The notes under the pieces were generated by a model that saw only the letters and a list, made by a program, of their open reading frames with translations, did no database searches and was not told the DNA's origin. A program made the translations under genes and the position numbers. From the NCBI RefSeq assembly GCF_024539675.1, contig NZ_JAHHIT010000091.1, positions 1-38,771 of the forward strand: a DNA stretch of 38,771 nt, written 5' to 3'. Below are positions 16,598 through 24,319 of the stretch, one piece after another. How positions within the stretch are numbered: the stretch's first letter is position 1; each line of letters opens with the position of its first letter. The stretch comes from Streptomyces hilarionis. GTDB taxonomy: Bacteria > Actinomycetota > Actinomycetes > Streptomycetales > Streptomycetaceae.

Positions 16598-16950
16598 TCG
16601 CCCGCCTCCATCCGGGACTTGATGGCGTCGGCCTTGGGGTCGAACTTGGCGGCCGCGGTCCGCGCGTACCACCAGGCGATGAGGAAGGTGGTGAGGAACT
16701 GGGCGAGGCCCAGGGCGAGGGCCACGTTGACGTTGCCGAACAGCTTGGCGCCCATGAAGTCGCCCGCGTAGTTGGAGAGCAGGACGTACAGCAGGTACCA
16801 GACGATGAAGGCGAAGGTCAGCGGGAAGGCGAAGCCCCGGTAGGCGCCGCGCAGTTCACCGAACTCCGCGCTCTCCTGCACCGCGACGAACTCCTCGGCG
16901 GAGGGGAGCTGGGCTGGGGTTTTCGAGGGGGGCGGTGTCTCGGTGGCCAC
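16594..16950 (-). CDS. DUF485 membrane protein, partner of the acetate symporter
   Basis: A 118-residue DUF485 protein with two membrane helices (about 45-65 and 75-97). The family pattern FAFPLTFAFIVWYLLYVLLS lies in the first and LGLAQFLTTFLIAWWYARTA in the second. DUF485 genes (yjcH type) precede actP in many bacteria and may help assembly or regulation of the carrier. GTG 16950 has GAGGAG upstream. The stop overlaps the symporter start by four bases, so the two are translationally coupled. It is divergent from the subtilisin gene. Confidence 0.9.
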   Translation of the reverse strand: MATETPPPSKTPAQLPSAEEFVAVQESAEFGELRGAYRGFAFPLTFAFIVWYLLYVLLSNYAGDFMGAKLFGNVNVALALGLAQFLTTFLIAWWYARTAAAKFDPKADAIKSRMEAGE

Positions 16951-17150
16951 GGGATCTCCTCGTTGCGGGTGCGGGTGGGACGGCGAACGGAGGCGAGTGT
17001 CCTCTCGCTCCCTGCCCAAGGTCACGGGGCCGCGGGAGGACGGGTTCAACACGTCGGGCGGGTTTGTCGAAGCGGTCTGACGGCCGGTCATGACCAACGA
17101 GCCGGGGCCCCGACGGGTCATGGGTCGGCAAAATCGCCGTCCGGAAGTCA

Positions 17151-17180
17151 TTGCTGGCCGGTGAGTCAGGGAGATAGCTT
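17151..17180 (+). promoter_or_regulatory. Likely promoter of the subtilisin gene
   Basis: TTGCTG (17151-17156) and TAGCTT (17175-17180) are 18 bp apart and resemble a housekeeping-sigma promoter. They lie about 85 bp upstream of the ATG at 17264, whose ribosome-binding site is GGAGA. Confidence 0.45.
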
Positions 17181-17263
17181 CGGGCGAGCACCACCCGTCA
17201 TGTACCTGCCCAGGCAGCACTGTGTCCGGGCCAGGTCCCTTTTCCGGATGATGTGGAGACCCC

Positions 17264-18796
17264 ATGGCTCATCTGCCTTCCAGACGCCGCCTCGCTCTCG
17301 CGGTGCCCGTCGTTCTGTCGCTGACCGCCTCCCTCGGCTTCCTGCCGACGGCGGCATCCGCGGCCCCTGTCACGGCTCCCGTGACGCAGGCGGACGACGC
17401 CGCGACCCTGGCGTACGTCGTCAACACGAAGGCCGACCACGGCACGATCCGGAAGGTGAAGAAGGCGGTCGCGCAGGCCGGCGGCACCGTCGTCGCGGCC
17501 TACGACAGGATCGGCGTGCTCGTCGTCCACTCGGCGAACCCCGACTTCGGCGCGACCATACGCGCGGTGCGCGGCGTGCAGTCGGCCGGCGCGACCCGGA
17601 CGGCGCCGCTGAGCGCCGCCGGCACCACCGACGAGGGAGCGGCCCAGGTCCTCTCCAAGGCGGAGGCCGCGAAGATCGAGAAGGCCTCCGACGCGGCGGG
17701 CCAGAGCGAGCCCCTCGAGGCCGACCAGTGGGACCTGCGGGCGATCGGCGCCGACAAGGCCGCCACGATCAACCCGGGCAGCAAGAAGGTGACGGTCGCC
17801 GTCATCGACACCGGCGTCGACGACACCCACCCGGACCTCGCGCCGAACTTCTCGGCGTCCCAGTCGGCGAACTGCGTCGGCGGCGTCGCGGACACCACCC
17901 CCGGCGCGTGGCGTCCGTACAACCCGACCGAGGACTACCACGGCACCCATGTGGCCGGTGAGATCGCCGCGGCCCGCAACGGCATCGGCGTGTCGGGCGT
18001 CGCGCCCGGGGTGAAGGTCGCCGGCATCAAGGTGAGCGACCCCAAGGACGGCCTCTTCTACCCGGAGAACGTGGTCTGCGCGTTCGTGTTCGCCGCCGAC
18101 CACGGCGTCGAGATCACGAACAACAGCTACTACGTGGACCCGTGGCTGTACAACTGCATGGACGACCCCGACCAGCGGGCCATCGTGGACGCGGTCAACA
18201 GGGCCCAGCTGTACGCCCAGAGGAAGGGCACGCTCAACGTGGCCTCCGCGGGCAACTCCAACCACGACCTGGACTCGGACGCCCTGGAAGACGCCTCCAG
18301 CCCCGACGACTCCACGCCGGTGACGCGCACCGTCGACCCGCACGAGTGCTTCGACGTCCCGACGCAGCTGCCGGGCGTCGTCACGGTGAGCGCGACGGGT
18401 GTCAAGGGCGCCAAGTCGTACTACTCCAGCTACGGACTGGGCGTCGTCGACGTCGCGGCGCCGGGCGGCGACAAGTACCAGATCCCGGACACGCCGTCGG
18501 CCAACGGCCGCATCCTGTCGACGCTGCCGAACAACGCCTACGGCTTCCTCCAGGGGACGTCGATGGCGTCGCCGCACGTGGCCGGCGTGGCCGCGCTGCT
18601 GAAGTCGACGCACCCGCACGCGAGCCCGGCCCAGCTACAGGCGCTGCTCAAGCTTCAGGCCGACGCGACGAGCTGCCCGACCGAGCCGTACGACGGTGAC
18701 GGCAACGGCGTCGTGGACGCCACGTGCGTGGGCGGCAAGCGCCTCAACGGCTTCTACGGCTTCGGCGTGGTGAACGCGCTGCGCGCCGTGAAGTAG
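17264..18796 (+). CDS. Secreted subtilisin-family serine protease (S8)
   Basis: A 510-residue exported peptidase. A signal peptide (RRR, hydrophobic stretch about 9-28, cleavage near ASA-AP at 33-34) is followed by an I9-like propeptide (about 48-115) that should inhibit and help fold the enzyme. The catalytic domain holds Asp182 (VIDTGVDDTHPDL), His226 (HGTHVAG), the oxyanion Asn331 (ASAGNSN) and Ser433 (GTSMASPHVAG). Four cysteines in the catalytic domain (such as those near 204, 272, 298 and 362) may form disulfides. The protein ends with a short Cys-containing tail with no anchor, so it should be released. The ATG follows GGAGA. Confidence 0.95.
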   Translation: MAHLPSRRRLALAVPVVLSLTASLGFLPTAASAAPVTAPVTQADDAATLAYVVNTKADHGTIRKVKKAVAQAGGTVVAAYDRIGVLVVHSANPDFGATIRAVRGVQSAGATRTAPLSAAGTTDEGAAQVLSKAEAAKIEKASDAAGQSEPLEADQWDLRAIGADKAATINPGSKKVTVAVIDTGVDDTHPDLAPNFSASQSANCVGGVADTTPGAWRPYNPTEDYHGTHVAGEIAAARNGIGVSGVAPGVKVAGIKVSDPKDGLFYPENVVCAFVFAADHGVEITNNSYYVDPWLYNCMDDPDQRAIVDAVNRAQLYAQRKGTLNVASAGNSNHDLDSDALEDASSPDDSTPVTRTVDPHECFDVPTQLPGVVTVSATGVKGAKSYYSSYGLGVVDVAAPGGDKYQIPDTPSANGRILSTLPNNAYGFLQGTSMASPHVAGVAALLKSTHPHASPAQLQALLKLQADATSCPTEPYDGDGNGVVDATCVGGKRLNGFYGFGVVNALRAVK

Positions 18797-18829
18797 CCGT
18801 CCGCGGCGGAACGGACGACAGGTGTTTCG

Positions 18830-18857
18830 AGGGCCGGGCGGACTTCCGCCCGGCCCT
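18830..18857 (+). terminator. Subtilisin gene terminator
   Basis: A perfect 12-bp stem AGGGCCGGGCGG/CCGCCCGGCCCT with the loop ACTT, 34 bp past the stop codon. Confidence 0.85.
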
Positions 18858-18926
18858 TCGCGTGCCCCGGCGACGACTGCACACGATGACCGCCGCGGGG
18901 CCCCATGGAGCCGCGCAGCACATATG

Positions 18927-18955
18927 TTGATTGAATCAATACTGCATGATGCAGT
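18927..18955 (+). promoter_or_regulatory. Two adjacent palindromes before the CoA-transferase start
   Basis: TTGATT-G-AATCAA (18927-18939) and ACTGCAT-G-ATGCAGT (18941-18955) are perfect odd-centred palindromes one base apart. The second ends one base before the ATG at 18957. The patch is AT-rich and leaves no room for a ribosome-binding site, so the mRNA may be leaderless and the sites would lie over the promoter. No regulator gene is adjacent. Confidence 0.65.
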
Positions 18956-18956
18956 C

Positions 18957-20432
18957 ATGACTGACATCAGGTTCGCCTGGTCGGCACTCGGCGGCGATCC
19001 CGCCCTTCTGGCCCAGGTGTCGAGCGTCGTCCGTGAGGAGACCCTGCCCGCGCGGCTTCCCGTGCGCGATCTGGCGCGGTCCTGCGTCGGCGCGTGCGCG
19101 CTGGCCGCCGCCGAGCTGGGGGCGCGACGGGCCCCGCTCACGCGGACGCCCGCGGTGCGGGTGGACGACGGCGCGGTGGCGACCGCGTTCGTCAGCGAAC
19201 GGCAGCTGCTGGTCGACGGCCGCGCGCCCGTCCTGTTCGCCCCCCTCTCTCGGTTCTGGCGGACGGCCGACGGCTGGGTGCGCACCCACGCCAACTACCC
19301 GCACCACCGCGAGCGGCTGCTGCACGCGCTGGGGCTGCCCGCCGACGCCGCCCCGGCGTCCGCGGAGAGGGCCTTCGCCGAGCGCGCCGCACTCGACGTG
19401 GAGGACGCGGTGCACGCGGCCGGCGGTCTGGCGGTCGCCCTGCGCACGCCCGCGCAGTGGGCGGCGCACCCCCAGGCCGCCGAGATCGCCGCCCGCCCCC
19501 TGGTCGAGCGCGGCCGGCTCGACGCGGCACGCGCGCGTGCCTTCGCGCCGCTCGACGGCGCCCCCCTGCTGCCGGCGGCGGGACTGCGCGTCCTGGACCT
19601 GACACGCGTCCTCGCCGGACCGGTGGCCACCCGCACCCTCGCCCTGCTGGGCGCGGACGTCCTGCGCGTCGACGCCCCGGGACTGCCCGAGCTCGTCGAC
19701 CAGCACGCGGACACGGGCTTCGGCAAGCGGTCGACGCTGCTGGACCTGACGGCCGACCGCCGCGCCTTCGAGGAGTTGCTCGCGGCGGCGGACGTGGTGG
19801 TCACCGGCTACCGACCCGGCGCGCTGGACCGGTTCGGCCTCTCCCCCGAGGCGCTGGCCGAGCGCCGGCCCGGGCTGGTGGTGGCGCAGGTCTCGGCGTG
19901 GGGCGCGTACGGGCCCTGGGGCGGGCGTCGCGGGTTCGACAGCCTGGTGCAGGCGGCCACCGGCATCGCCGTGACGGAGGGCTCGGCCGGCCGGCCCGGC
20001 GCGCTGCCGGCGCAGGCCCTGGACCACGGAACCGGCTATCTGCTGGCCGCCGCCGTCCTGCGCGCGCTGACCGAGCAGGCGCACGAAGGCGGCAGCCGGC
20101 TCGTCCGGCTGGCGCTGGCGCGGACGGCGGCCTGGCTCACGGAGGGCGCCCGGATGGGCGAAGACGACGGCAAAGGGACGGCCAAGGAGAGCGCGGACGC
20201 CAAGGAGGGCGCGGACGCCGAGGAGGCCCGGCGCCAGAGCGCGGAGCCCACGGCGGACGACGACGAGCGCGGCGGGGACGGCCGAGGCGGCCCCGGGCCC
20301 TGGATCGCGGAGGCCGGGAGCCCCATCGGGCGGCTGCGGTACGCCCTGCCGCCGGTGTCGTTCGACGGCGGACCGCGGGACTGGGCGCGCCCGCCCGGCC
20401 CGTGGGGAGCCGATCCGGCGCGCTGGCTCTGA
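18957..20432 (+). CDS. Family III CoA-transferase (CaiB/BaiF) with swapped halves
   Basis: A 491-residue protein of the CoA-transferase III family. The usual N-terminal block, LRVLDLTRVLAGPVATRTL, appears only near residue 210, followed by GKRSTLLDLT, ADVVVTGYRPG, RRGFDSLVQAATG and the likely catalytic Asp356 in ALDHGTGYLLAAA. The first 200 residues look instead like the C-terminal half of the family: RFWRTADGWVRTHANYPHH, a LAVALRTPAQWAAHPQ segment and RPLVE. Thus the halves appear in reversed order. A low-complexity acidic segment of about 50 residues (Lys/Glu/Ala/Asp) precedes the C-terminal end. Such enzymes move CoA between carboxylic acids, but the substrate is unknown. An upstream in-frame start at 18924 (ATG) would run through the palindromes. 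Confidence 0.8.
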   Translation: MTDIRFAWSALGGDPALLAQVSSVVREETLPARLPVRDLARSCVGACALAAAELGARRAPLTRTPAVRVDDGAVATAFVSERQLLVDGRAPVLFAPLSRFWRTADGWVRTHANYPHHRERLLHALGLPADAAPASAERAFAERAALDVEDAVHAAGGLAVALRTPAQWAAHPQAAEIAARPLVERGRLDAARARAFAPLDGAPLLPAAGLRVLDLTRVLAGPVATRTLALLGADVLRVDAPGLPELVDQHADTGFGKRSTLLDLTADRRAFEELLAAADVVVTGYRPGALDRFGLSPEALAERRPGLVVAQVSAWGAYGPWGGRRGFDSLVQAATGIAVTEGSAGRPGALPAQALDHGTGYLLAAAVLRALTEQAHEGGSRLVRLALARTAAWLTEGARMGEDDGKGTAKESADAKEGADAEEARRQSAEPTADDDERGGDGRGGPGPWIAEAGSPIGRLRYALPPVSFDGGPRDWARPPGPWGADPARWL

Positions 20433-20488
20433 GCCACGTCGGCGTCGCCCGGGGCCGAGCGGTCCGCCCGAGGCCCCCAATGTCTGAC

Positions 20489-20517
20489 TTGCCCGCTTTT
20501 GTGGGCGTGGTGAAGAT
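20489..20517 (+). promoter_or_regulatory. Putative promoter for a leaderless copD-like transcript
   Basis: TTGCCC (20489-20494) and GAAGAT (20512-20517) are 17 bp apart, and the -10 lies six bases before the ATG at 20524. This spacing would start transcription at the A of ATG. Confidence 0.4.
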
Positions 20518-20523
20518 CCTGGC

Positions 20524-21474
20524 ATGGCCCTCATACGACCGACCGCAGCGACCGACTCCGCGCCCCGCCCCGGCCCCGGCCGGGCGGTGGCCCTGCTCGT
20601 CCTGGTCGGGCTCGGGGCGCTGGTCCCGCTGCTCGGGCCGTCCGTGGCCGTCCACGGCACCGGACAGAGCGCGGCGTCGGACGCCGGCGCGGTCGCCCTG
20701 CTGCGGGCGGCGCTGTTCGCGGCCCTGAGCGTGCAGGCGGGCGAGCTGCTCGTGACCGCTCTCGCCCGACGGGTGCCGAATGCGCCGCCCGAGCGGCTCG
20801 CCGTCTGGGCGCCGTACGCGGCGGTCGTGGGGTTCGCGGCGGCCGCGGCCGCCGGGGAGCTGGCGCCGCACGGCCACGGCTCACGGACCGGCGTGCTCGC
20901 GCTGGTCGAGGCGATCGCGTTCGCGGTCGCGGGCCTCTGCGCGCTCTCCCCCCGGCCCGGCCGTCAGGCCTGGCCGCTGGCGGCGGTGGTCGTGGCGGAG
21001 GCGCTGCGCGCCCACCCGCCGACGGAGCACACCCCCCTGGTCGGGTCCGGCCTGACGGCCGTGCATCTGACGTGCTCGGCGCTGTGGGCGGGCGGCCTGC
21101 TGACCGTGCTGCGCACCGTGCGCCGGTGGGACGGGGCCGCGGCCGGCGCCGCCCTGCTCGGGCTGTACGCGCGCGGGGCGGCCGTGCTGTTCGCCGCCGT
21201 CACCGCGACGGGGCTGCTCAGCTCGCTGCGCCGGATGCCGGCCGGGGCGGTGGCCGACCTGCTGGTTTCCACGGCGTACGGGCGCGTGCTGCTCGCCAAG
21301 GTGCTGGTGGTCGGCGCGGTGGCCCTGCTCGCCCTGTGGGCGCGGACGCGGCTGCGGCGCTCCCCCGACCCACTGGCCGCCTGCTCCCCCGCGCGCGTGG
21401 AGGTCGTCGCGCTGGGCGTGGCGGTCGCGGTGTCGGGGCTGTTGACGGCCTTGCCGCTGCCCGTCAAGGGTTGA
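20524..21474 (+). CDS. CopD-domain multi-pass membrane protein
   Basis: A 316-residue membrane protein with about eight hydrophobic helices. The second half carries the CopD (copper-resistance D) pattern: LTAVHLTCSALWAGGLL (about 177-193), a YARGAAVLFAAVTATGLLSSL helix, and STAYGRVLLAKVLVVGAVALLA. CopD proteins are linked to copper uptake, but no partner (CopC/YcnJ-type or copper-site Met/His-rich segment) is seen nearby, so the role is inferred from the fold only. The His residues in the GELAPHGHGSRTG loop are the only obvious candidate ligands besides the CopD His. It follows the CoA-transferase gene by 91 bp. Confidence 0.75.
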   Translation: MALIRPTAATDSAPRPGPGRAVALLVLVGLGALVPLLGPSVAVHGTGQSAASDAGAVALLRAALFAALSVQAGELLVTALARRVPNAPPERLAVWAPYAAVVGFAAAAAAGELAPHGHGSRTGVLALVEAIAFAVAGLCALSPRPGRQAWPLAAVVVAEALRAHPPTEHTPLVGSGLTAVHLTCSALWAGGLLTVLRTVRRWDGAAAGAALLGLYARGAAVLFAAVTATGLLSSLRRMPAGAVADLLVSTAYGRVLLAKVLVVGAVALLALWARTRLRRSPDPLAACSPARVEVVALGVAVAVSGLLTALPLPVKG

Positions 21475-21520
21475 CGGCGCCGGGTTGACGGCGCCGGGAC
21501 CCCCGGGGTCGACGGCGCCG
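21469..21520. repeat. GACGGCGCCG repeats with a central palindrome
   Basis: Three copies of TTGACGGCGCCG or TCGACGGCGCCG follow one another after the copD-like stop. Between the last two lies GACCCCCGGGGTC (21498-21510), an odd-centred palindrome. The block sits between convergent genes and probably also serves as their terminator. Confidence 0.6.
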
Positions 21521-21541
21521 CGACCCGTCGGGCGAGCGCCG

Positions 21542-22585
21542 TCAGTTGGTCACCATGACCTTGAGGGCGGTGCGCTCGTCCATGGCCTTGTAGCCGTCCG
21601 GGACGCCCTCGATGCCGACGGTCAGGTCGAACACGGGCGACGGGTCGATCGCGCCGCTCAGCACGTCGGGCAGCAGCTCGGGGATGTAGGCGCGGACCGG
21701 GGCGACGCCTCCGCGCAGCGCGATGTTGCGGTCGAACATGACGCTCAGGTCGAGGCCGGTGCCGCTGCCGTGCGGGACGCCCACGAAGCCGATGGCGCCG
21801 CCGTCCCGGCCGACCTCGAGCGCCGTCCGCATGGACTGCTCGGTGCCGACCGCCTCCACGACCGCGTGCGCGCCCTGGCCGCGGGTGAGTTCGCGGACGG
21901 CCTCGACGGCGGCTTCGCCGCGCTCGGCGACGACGTCGGTGGCGCCGAAGCGGCGCGCGATGTCCGTACGGGCCCGGTGGCGGCCCAGGGCGATGATCCG
22001 CTCGGCGCCGAGCCGCTTGGCGGCGAGGACCGCGCACAGGCCGACCGCGCCGTCCCCGACGACGGCGACGGTGGCGCCGGGGCGGGCGCCGGCGCCGAGG
22101 GCCGCGTGGTGGCCGGTGCCCAGCACGTCGGAGAGGGTGAGCAGGGCGGCCAGCAGACGGTCGTCGGAGGCCGCTTCCTTCGGCAGCTGCACGAGGGTGC
22201 CGTCGGCGAACGGCACGCGCACGGCTTCGCCCTGGCCGCCGTCGTGGCCGACGGAGCCCCAGAAGCCGCCGTGCTCGCAGGACGTCGTCAGGCCCTCCCG
22301 GCAGTAGTCGCAGACACCGTCGGACCACATGAAGGGCGCGACGACGAGGTCGCCGCGCCGCAGCGTCGCCACGTCGGAGCCGGTCTCCTCCACCACGCCG
22401 AGGAACTCGTGCCCGATGCGCTGGCCCGCCTGCCGGGACGCCTCGCCGCGGTACGCCCACAGGTCGCTGCCGCAGATGCAGGCGCGCAGCACGCGGACGA
22501 CCGCGTCGGTGGGCAGCTGCACCACGGGCTCGGGTACGTCCTCCACCCGCATGTCGAAGGGGGCGTGGATGGTGGTGGCGCGCAT
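21542..22585 (-). CDS. Zinc-dependent alcohol dehydrogenase (MDR family)
   Basis: A 347-residue medium-chain dehydrogenase. Catalytic-zinc ligands are Cys38 (CICGSD) and His59-Glu60 (GHE). The structural-zinc lobe has Cys92, Cys95 and Cys103, one cysteine fewer than the classical four. The cofactor domain has VAVVGDGAVGLCAVLAAKRLGA; a basic GRHRAR after the second strand suggests NADP preference. It is the last gene of the three-gene minus-strand set after the alkylglycerol-monooxygenase-like and lysoplasmalogenase genes, 36 bp after the latter. Both of those enzymes would release long-chain aldehydes, so aldehyde/alcohol interconversion is a plausible role; this is inference from context. 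Confidence 0.88.
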   Translation of the reverse strand: MRATTIHAPFDMRVEDVPEPVVQLPTDAVVRVLRACICGSDLWAYRGEASRQAGQRIGHEFLGVVEETGSDVATLRRGDLVVAPFMWSDGVCDYCREGLTTSCEHGGFWGSVGHDGGQGEAVRVPFADGTLVQLPKEAASDDRLLAALLTLSDVLGTGHHAALGAGARPGATVAVVGDGAVGLCAVLAAKRLGAERIIALGRHRARTDIARRFGATDVVAERGEAAVEAVRELTRGQGAHAVVEAVGTEQSMRTALEVGRDGGAIGFVGVPHGSGTGLDLSVMFDRNIALRGGVAPVRAYIPELLPDVLSGAIDPSPVFDLTVGIEGVPDGYKAMDERTALKVMVTN

Positions 22586-22621
22586 GTCGAGGGTCCTTCT
22601 CGTGCGGTGTCGTCAGGTCGC

Positions 22622-23296
22622 TCAGGGGGTGGTCGAGCGCACCTCACGGTACGCCGCCGCCGGGTCCCGCCGCCCGCCGAGGCCGTCGAGGACACCGCGG
22701 ACCAGCAGGAACTGCGCCGCGACGTAGGTGAGCATGATCCACAGGTCGGGGCGCGGAGGCTGCGGCCAGTCGGCCACGCCGGTGGCGATGAGGGTGTCGG
22801 AGAGCAGGAAGAGCAGGCCGCCGGCGCCGGCGACCGGGCCGAGCCGGACGGCGGCGGCACAGGCCATGGCCGTCAGCAGGGCGCTGTACACGGCGACGGG
22901 CGGACGCAGTTCCTGGGGAAGGCCGGGCCACAGCAGGACGACGGTGGCGGTCAGGACGACGGCGTAACAGGGGGCGAGCACCGCGACCGGCGCGCGGGGG
23001 CTGCCGACGCGGGCGAAGAGCACCAGGTAGCAGACGTGTCCGGCGGCGAAGGACGCCATGCCGGCGAGGAAGGCGGGGTCGGCGTCGGACAGCAGCAGGA
23101 CGTCGCCGCCCCAGCCGCACGCGAGGGCCGCCGACAGGAGTCTCGGCGCCCCGCGCAGGGCGGCCATGGCCGCGAGCAGGGGCATCAGCAGCGGCTTGGC
23201 GAGGGCGTGTCCGGGCCCGAAACCGACCGCGAGGCTGAGCAGGTCGACGGCGGTGGCGAGCCCGAACAGGGCGAGGAGGACGCGGGAGCGGGTCAC
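22622..23296 (-). CDS. Lysoplasmalogenase (YhhN/TMEM86 family)
   Basis: A 224-residue membrane protein of the YhhN family with about seven or eight hydrophobic helices. Family motifs are KPLLMPLL near residue 34, ALACGWGGDVLLLSDADPAFLAGMASFAAGH (two conserved Asp, about 62-70) and FLLSDTLIA near 165. The family includes mammalian TMEM86A/B, which hydrolyse the vinyl-ether bond of lysoplasmalogens to give a fatty aldehyde and glycerophospho-alcohol, and bacterial enzymes with that activity are known. GTG 23296 overlaps the stop of the upstream sterol-desaturase-fold gene (GTGA), so the two are coupled. Confidence 0.85.
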   Translation of the reverse strand: MTRSRVLLALFGLATAVDLLSLAVGFGPGHALAKPLLMPLLAAMAALRGAPRLLSAALACGWGGDVLLLSDADPAFLAGMASFAAGHVCYLVLFARVGSPRAPVAVLAPCYAVVLTATVVLLWPGLPQELRPPVAVYSALLTAMACAAAVRLGPVAGAGGLLFLLSDTLIATGVADWPQPPRPDLWIMLTYVAAQFLLVRGVLDGLGGRRDPAAAYREVRSTTP

Positions 23297-24186
23297 GCGG
23301 CCGAGGTCTCCTCGACCGGGGCCGCGGTCGAGCCGGGGGCGGGTGCGGCGGGCGTCGGCTGCCACCCCGGGCCGCGGAAGACGCGCCCCGCCCGCTCGCG
23401 CCACCCGGACGCCGCCCTCACGTCCCGAGCGATCGCGACGTATTCATGGGTGGCGACCTTGATCGGGTTGAACGTGTTGATGTTCTTCGTCAACCCGTAG
23501 ACGGGCCGGTCCACCTCGGGGACGAACGAGCCGAAGAGCCGGTCCCAGACGATGAGGATGCCGCCGAAGTTGCGGTCCAGGTAGCCGCCCTGGGAGGCGT
23601 GGTGGACGCGGTGGTGGGAGGGCGTGTTCAGCAGGAACTCGAACCACCGCGGCATCCGGTCGATCCGCTCGGTGTGGATCCAGAACTGGTAGACGAGGTT
23701 GACCGAGGAGCAGAAGGCGAGCGCGGCCGGGTGGACGCCCGCGGCGACCAGCGGGACGTAGAAGGGCCAGACGGTCAGCGACGTCCAGGGCTGACGCAGG
23801 GCGGTGGTGAGGTTGAACTTCTCGCTCGAGTGGTGGACGACGTGACAGGCCCACAGGACGCGGATGACGTGATGACCGCGGTGGGACCAGTAGTAGAAGA
23901 AGTCCTGCGCGAGCAGCATCAGCGGGAGCGTCCACCACAGCACGGGCACACGCAGCGGCGTGAGTTCGTAGACCGCCGTGTAGATCGCGACGATGGGGAT
24001 CTTCCAGACGAAGTCGAAGACGAGGCTCCCGAGCCCCATGCCGACGCTCGTCGCCGCGTCCTTCGCCTCGTAGCCGGCCGCGGCGCCCTCCTCGTCGGGA
24101 TGCAGCCGCACGCTGATCACCTCGATCACGGTGAGCAGCACGAAGGCGGGTATCGACCAGAGCACGACATCGGGCAAATTAGGCAT
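23293..24186 (-). CDS. Sterol-desaturase-fold di-iron enzyme, alkylglycerol-monooxygenase-like
   Basis: A 297-residue fatty-acid-hydroxylase/sterol-desaturase superfamily protein with about four hydrophobic helices. The histidine boxes that bind two irons are HRGHH (102-106), HVVHH (115-119), a lone His171 in YQFWIHTE, and HHRVHH (191-196). The segments NLTTALRQ, YQFWIHTE, LLNTPSHHRVHH, VWDRLFGSF and VYGLTKNINTFNPIKVA match, from memory, human alkylglycerol monooxygenase (TMEM195/AGMO), which splits the ether bond of alkylglycerols using tetrahydrobiopterin. Sterol or fatty-acid hydroxylation is the alternative. ATG 24186 has no clear ribosome-binding site. The next gene overlaps it. Confidence 0.85.
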   Translation of the reverse strand: MPNLPDVVLWSIPAFVLLTVIEVISVRLHPDEEGAAAGYEAKDAATSVGMGLGSLVFDFVWKIPIVAIYTAVYELTPLRVPVLWWTLPLMLLAQDFFYYWSHRGHHVIRVLWACHVVHHSSEKFNLTTALRQPWTSLTVWPFYVPLVAAGVHPAALAFCSSVNLVYQFWIHTERIDRMPRWFEFLLNTPSHHRVHHASQGGYLDRNFGGILIVWDRLFGSFVPEVDRPVYGLTKNINTFNPIKVATHEYVAIARDVRAASGWRERAGRVFRGPGWQPTPAAPAPGSTAAPVEETSAA

Positions 24187-24319
24187 GTGGGCAACGTAGA
24201 ACCGCTGGTGAGCTGCCGCTAGACGTTGTTACCCACAAGTATTACCGGGGGTATGCGCTTGCTTGTTGGTGATCCTCGCCAACCGGCCGGGAGAACGGGC
24301 CGAGCGCTTCACGCCCTCT
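24187..24319 (-). promoter_or_regulatory. Probable promoter region of the ether-lipid gene set
   Basis: This 133-bp gap between the VIT-type gene and the alkylglycerol-monooxygenase-like gene includes an AT-rich patch (about 24220-24265) with TACCC and GGGTA elements (24231-24254) that are partly palindromic. A minus-strand promoter here would drive the three downstream genes, but I could not fix its -10 and -35. Confidence 0.4.
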
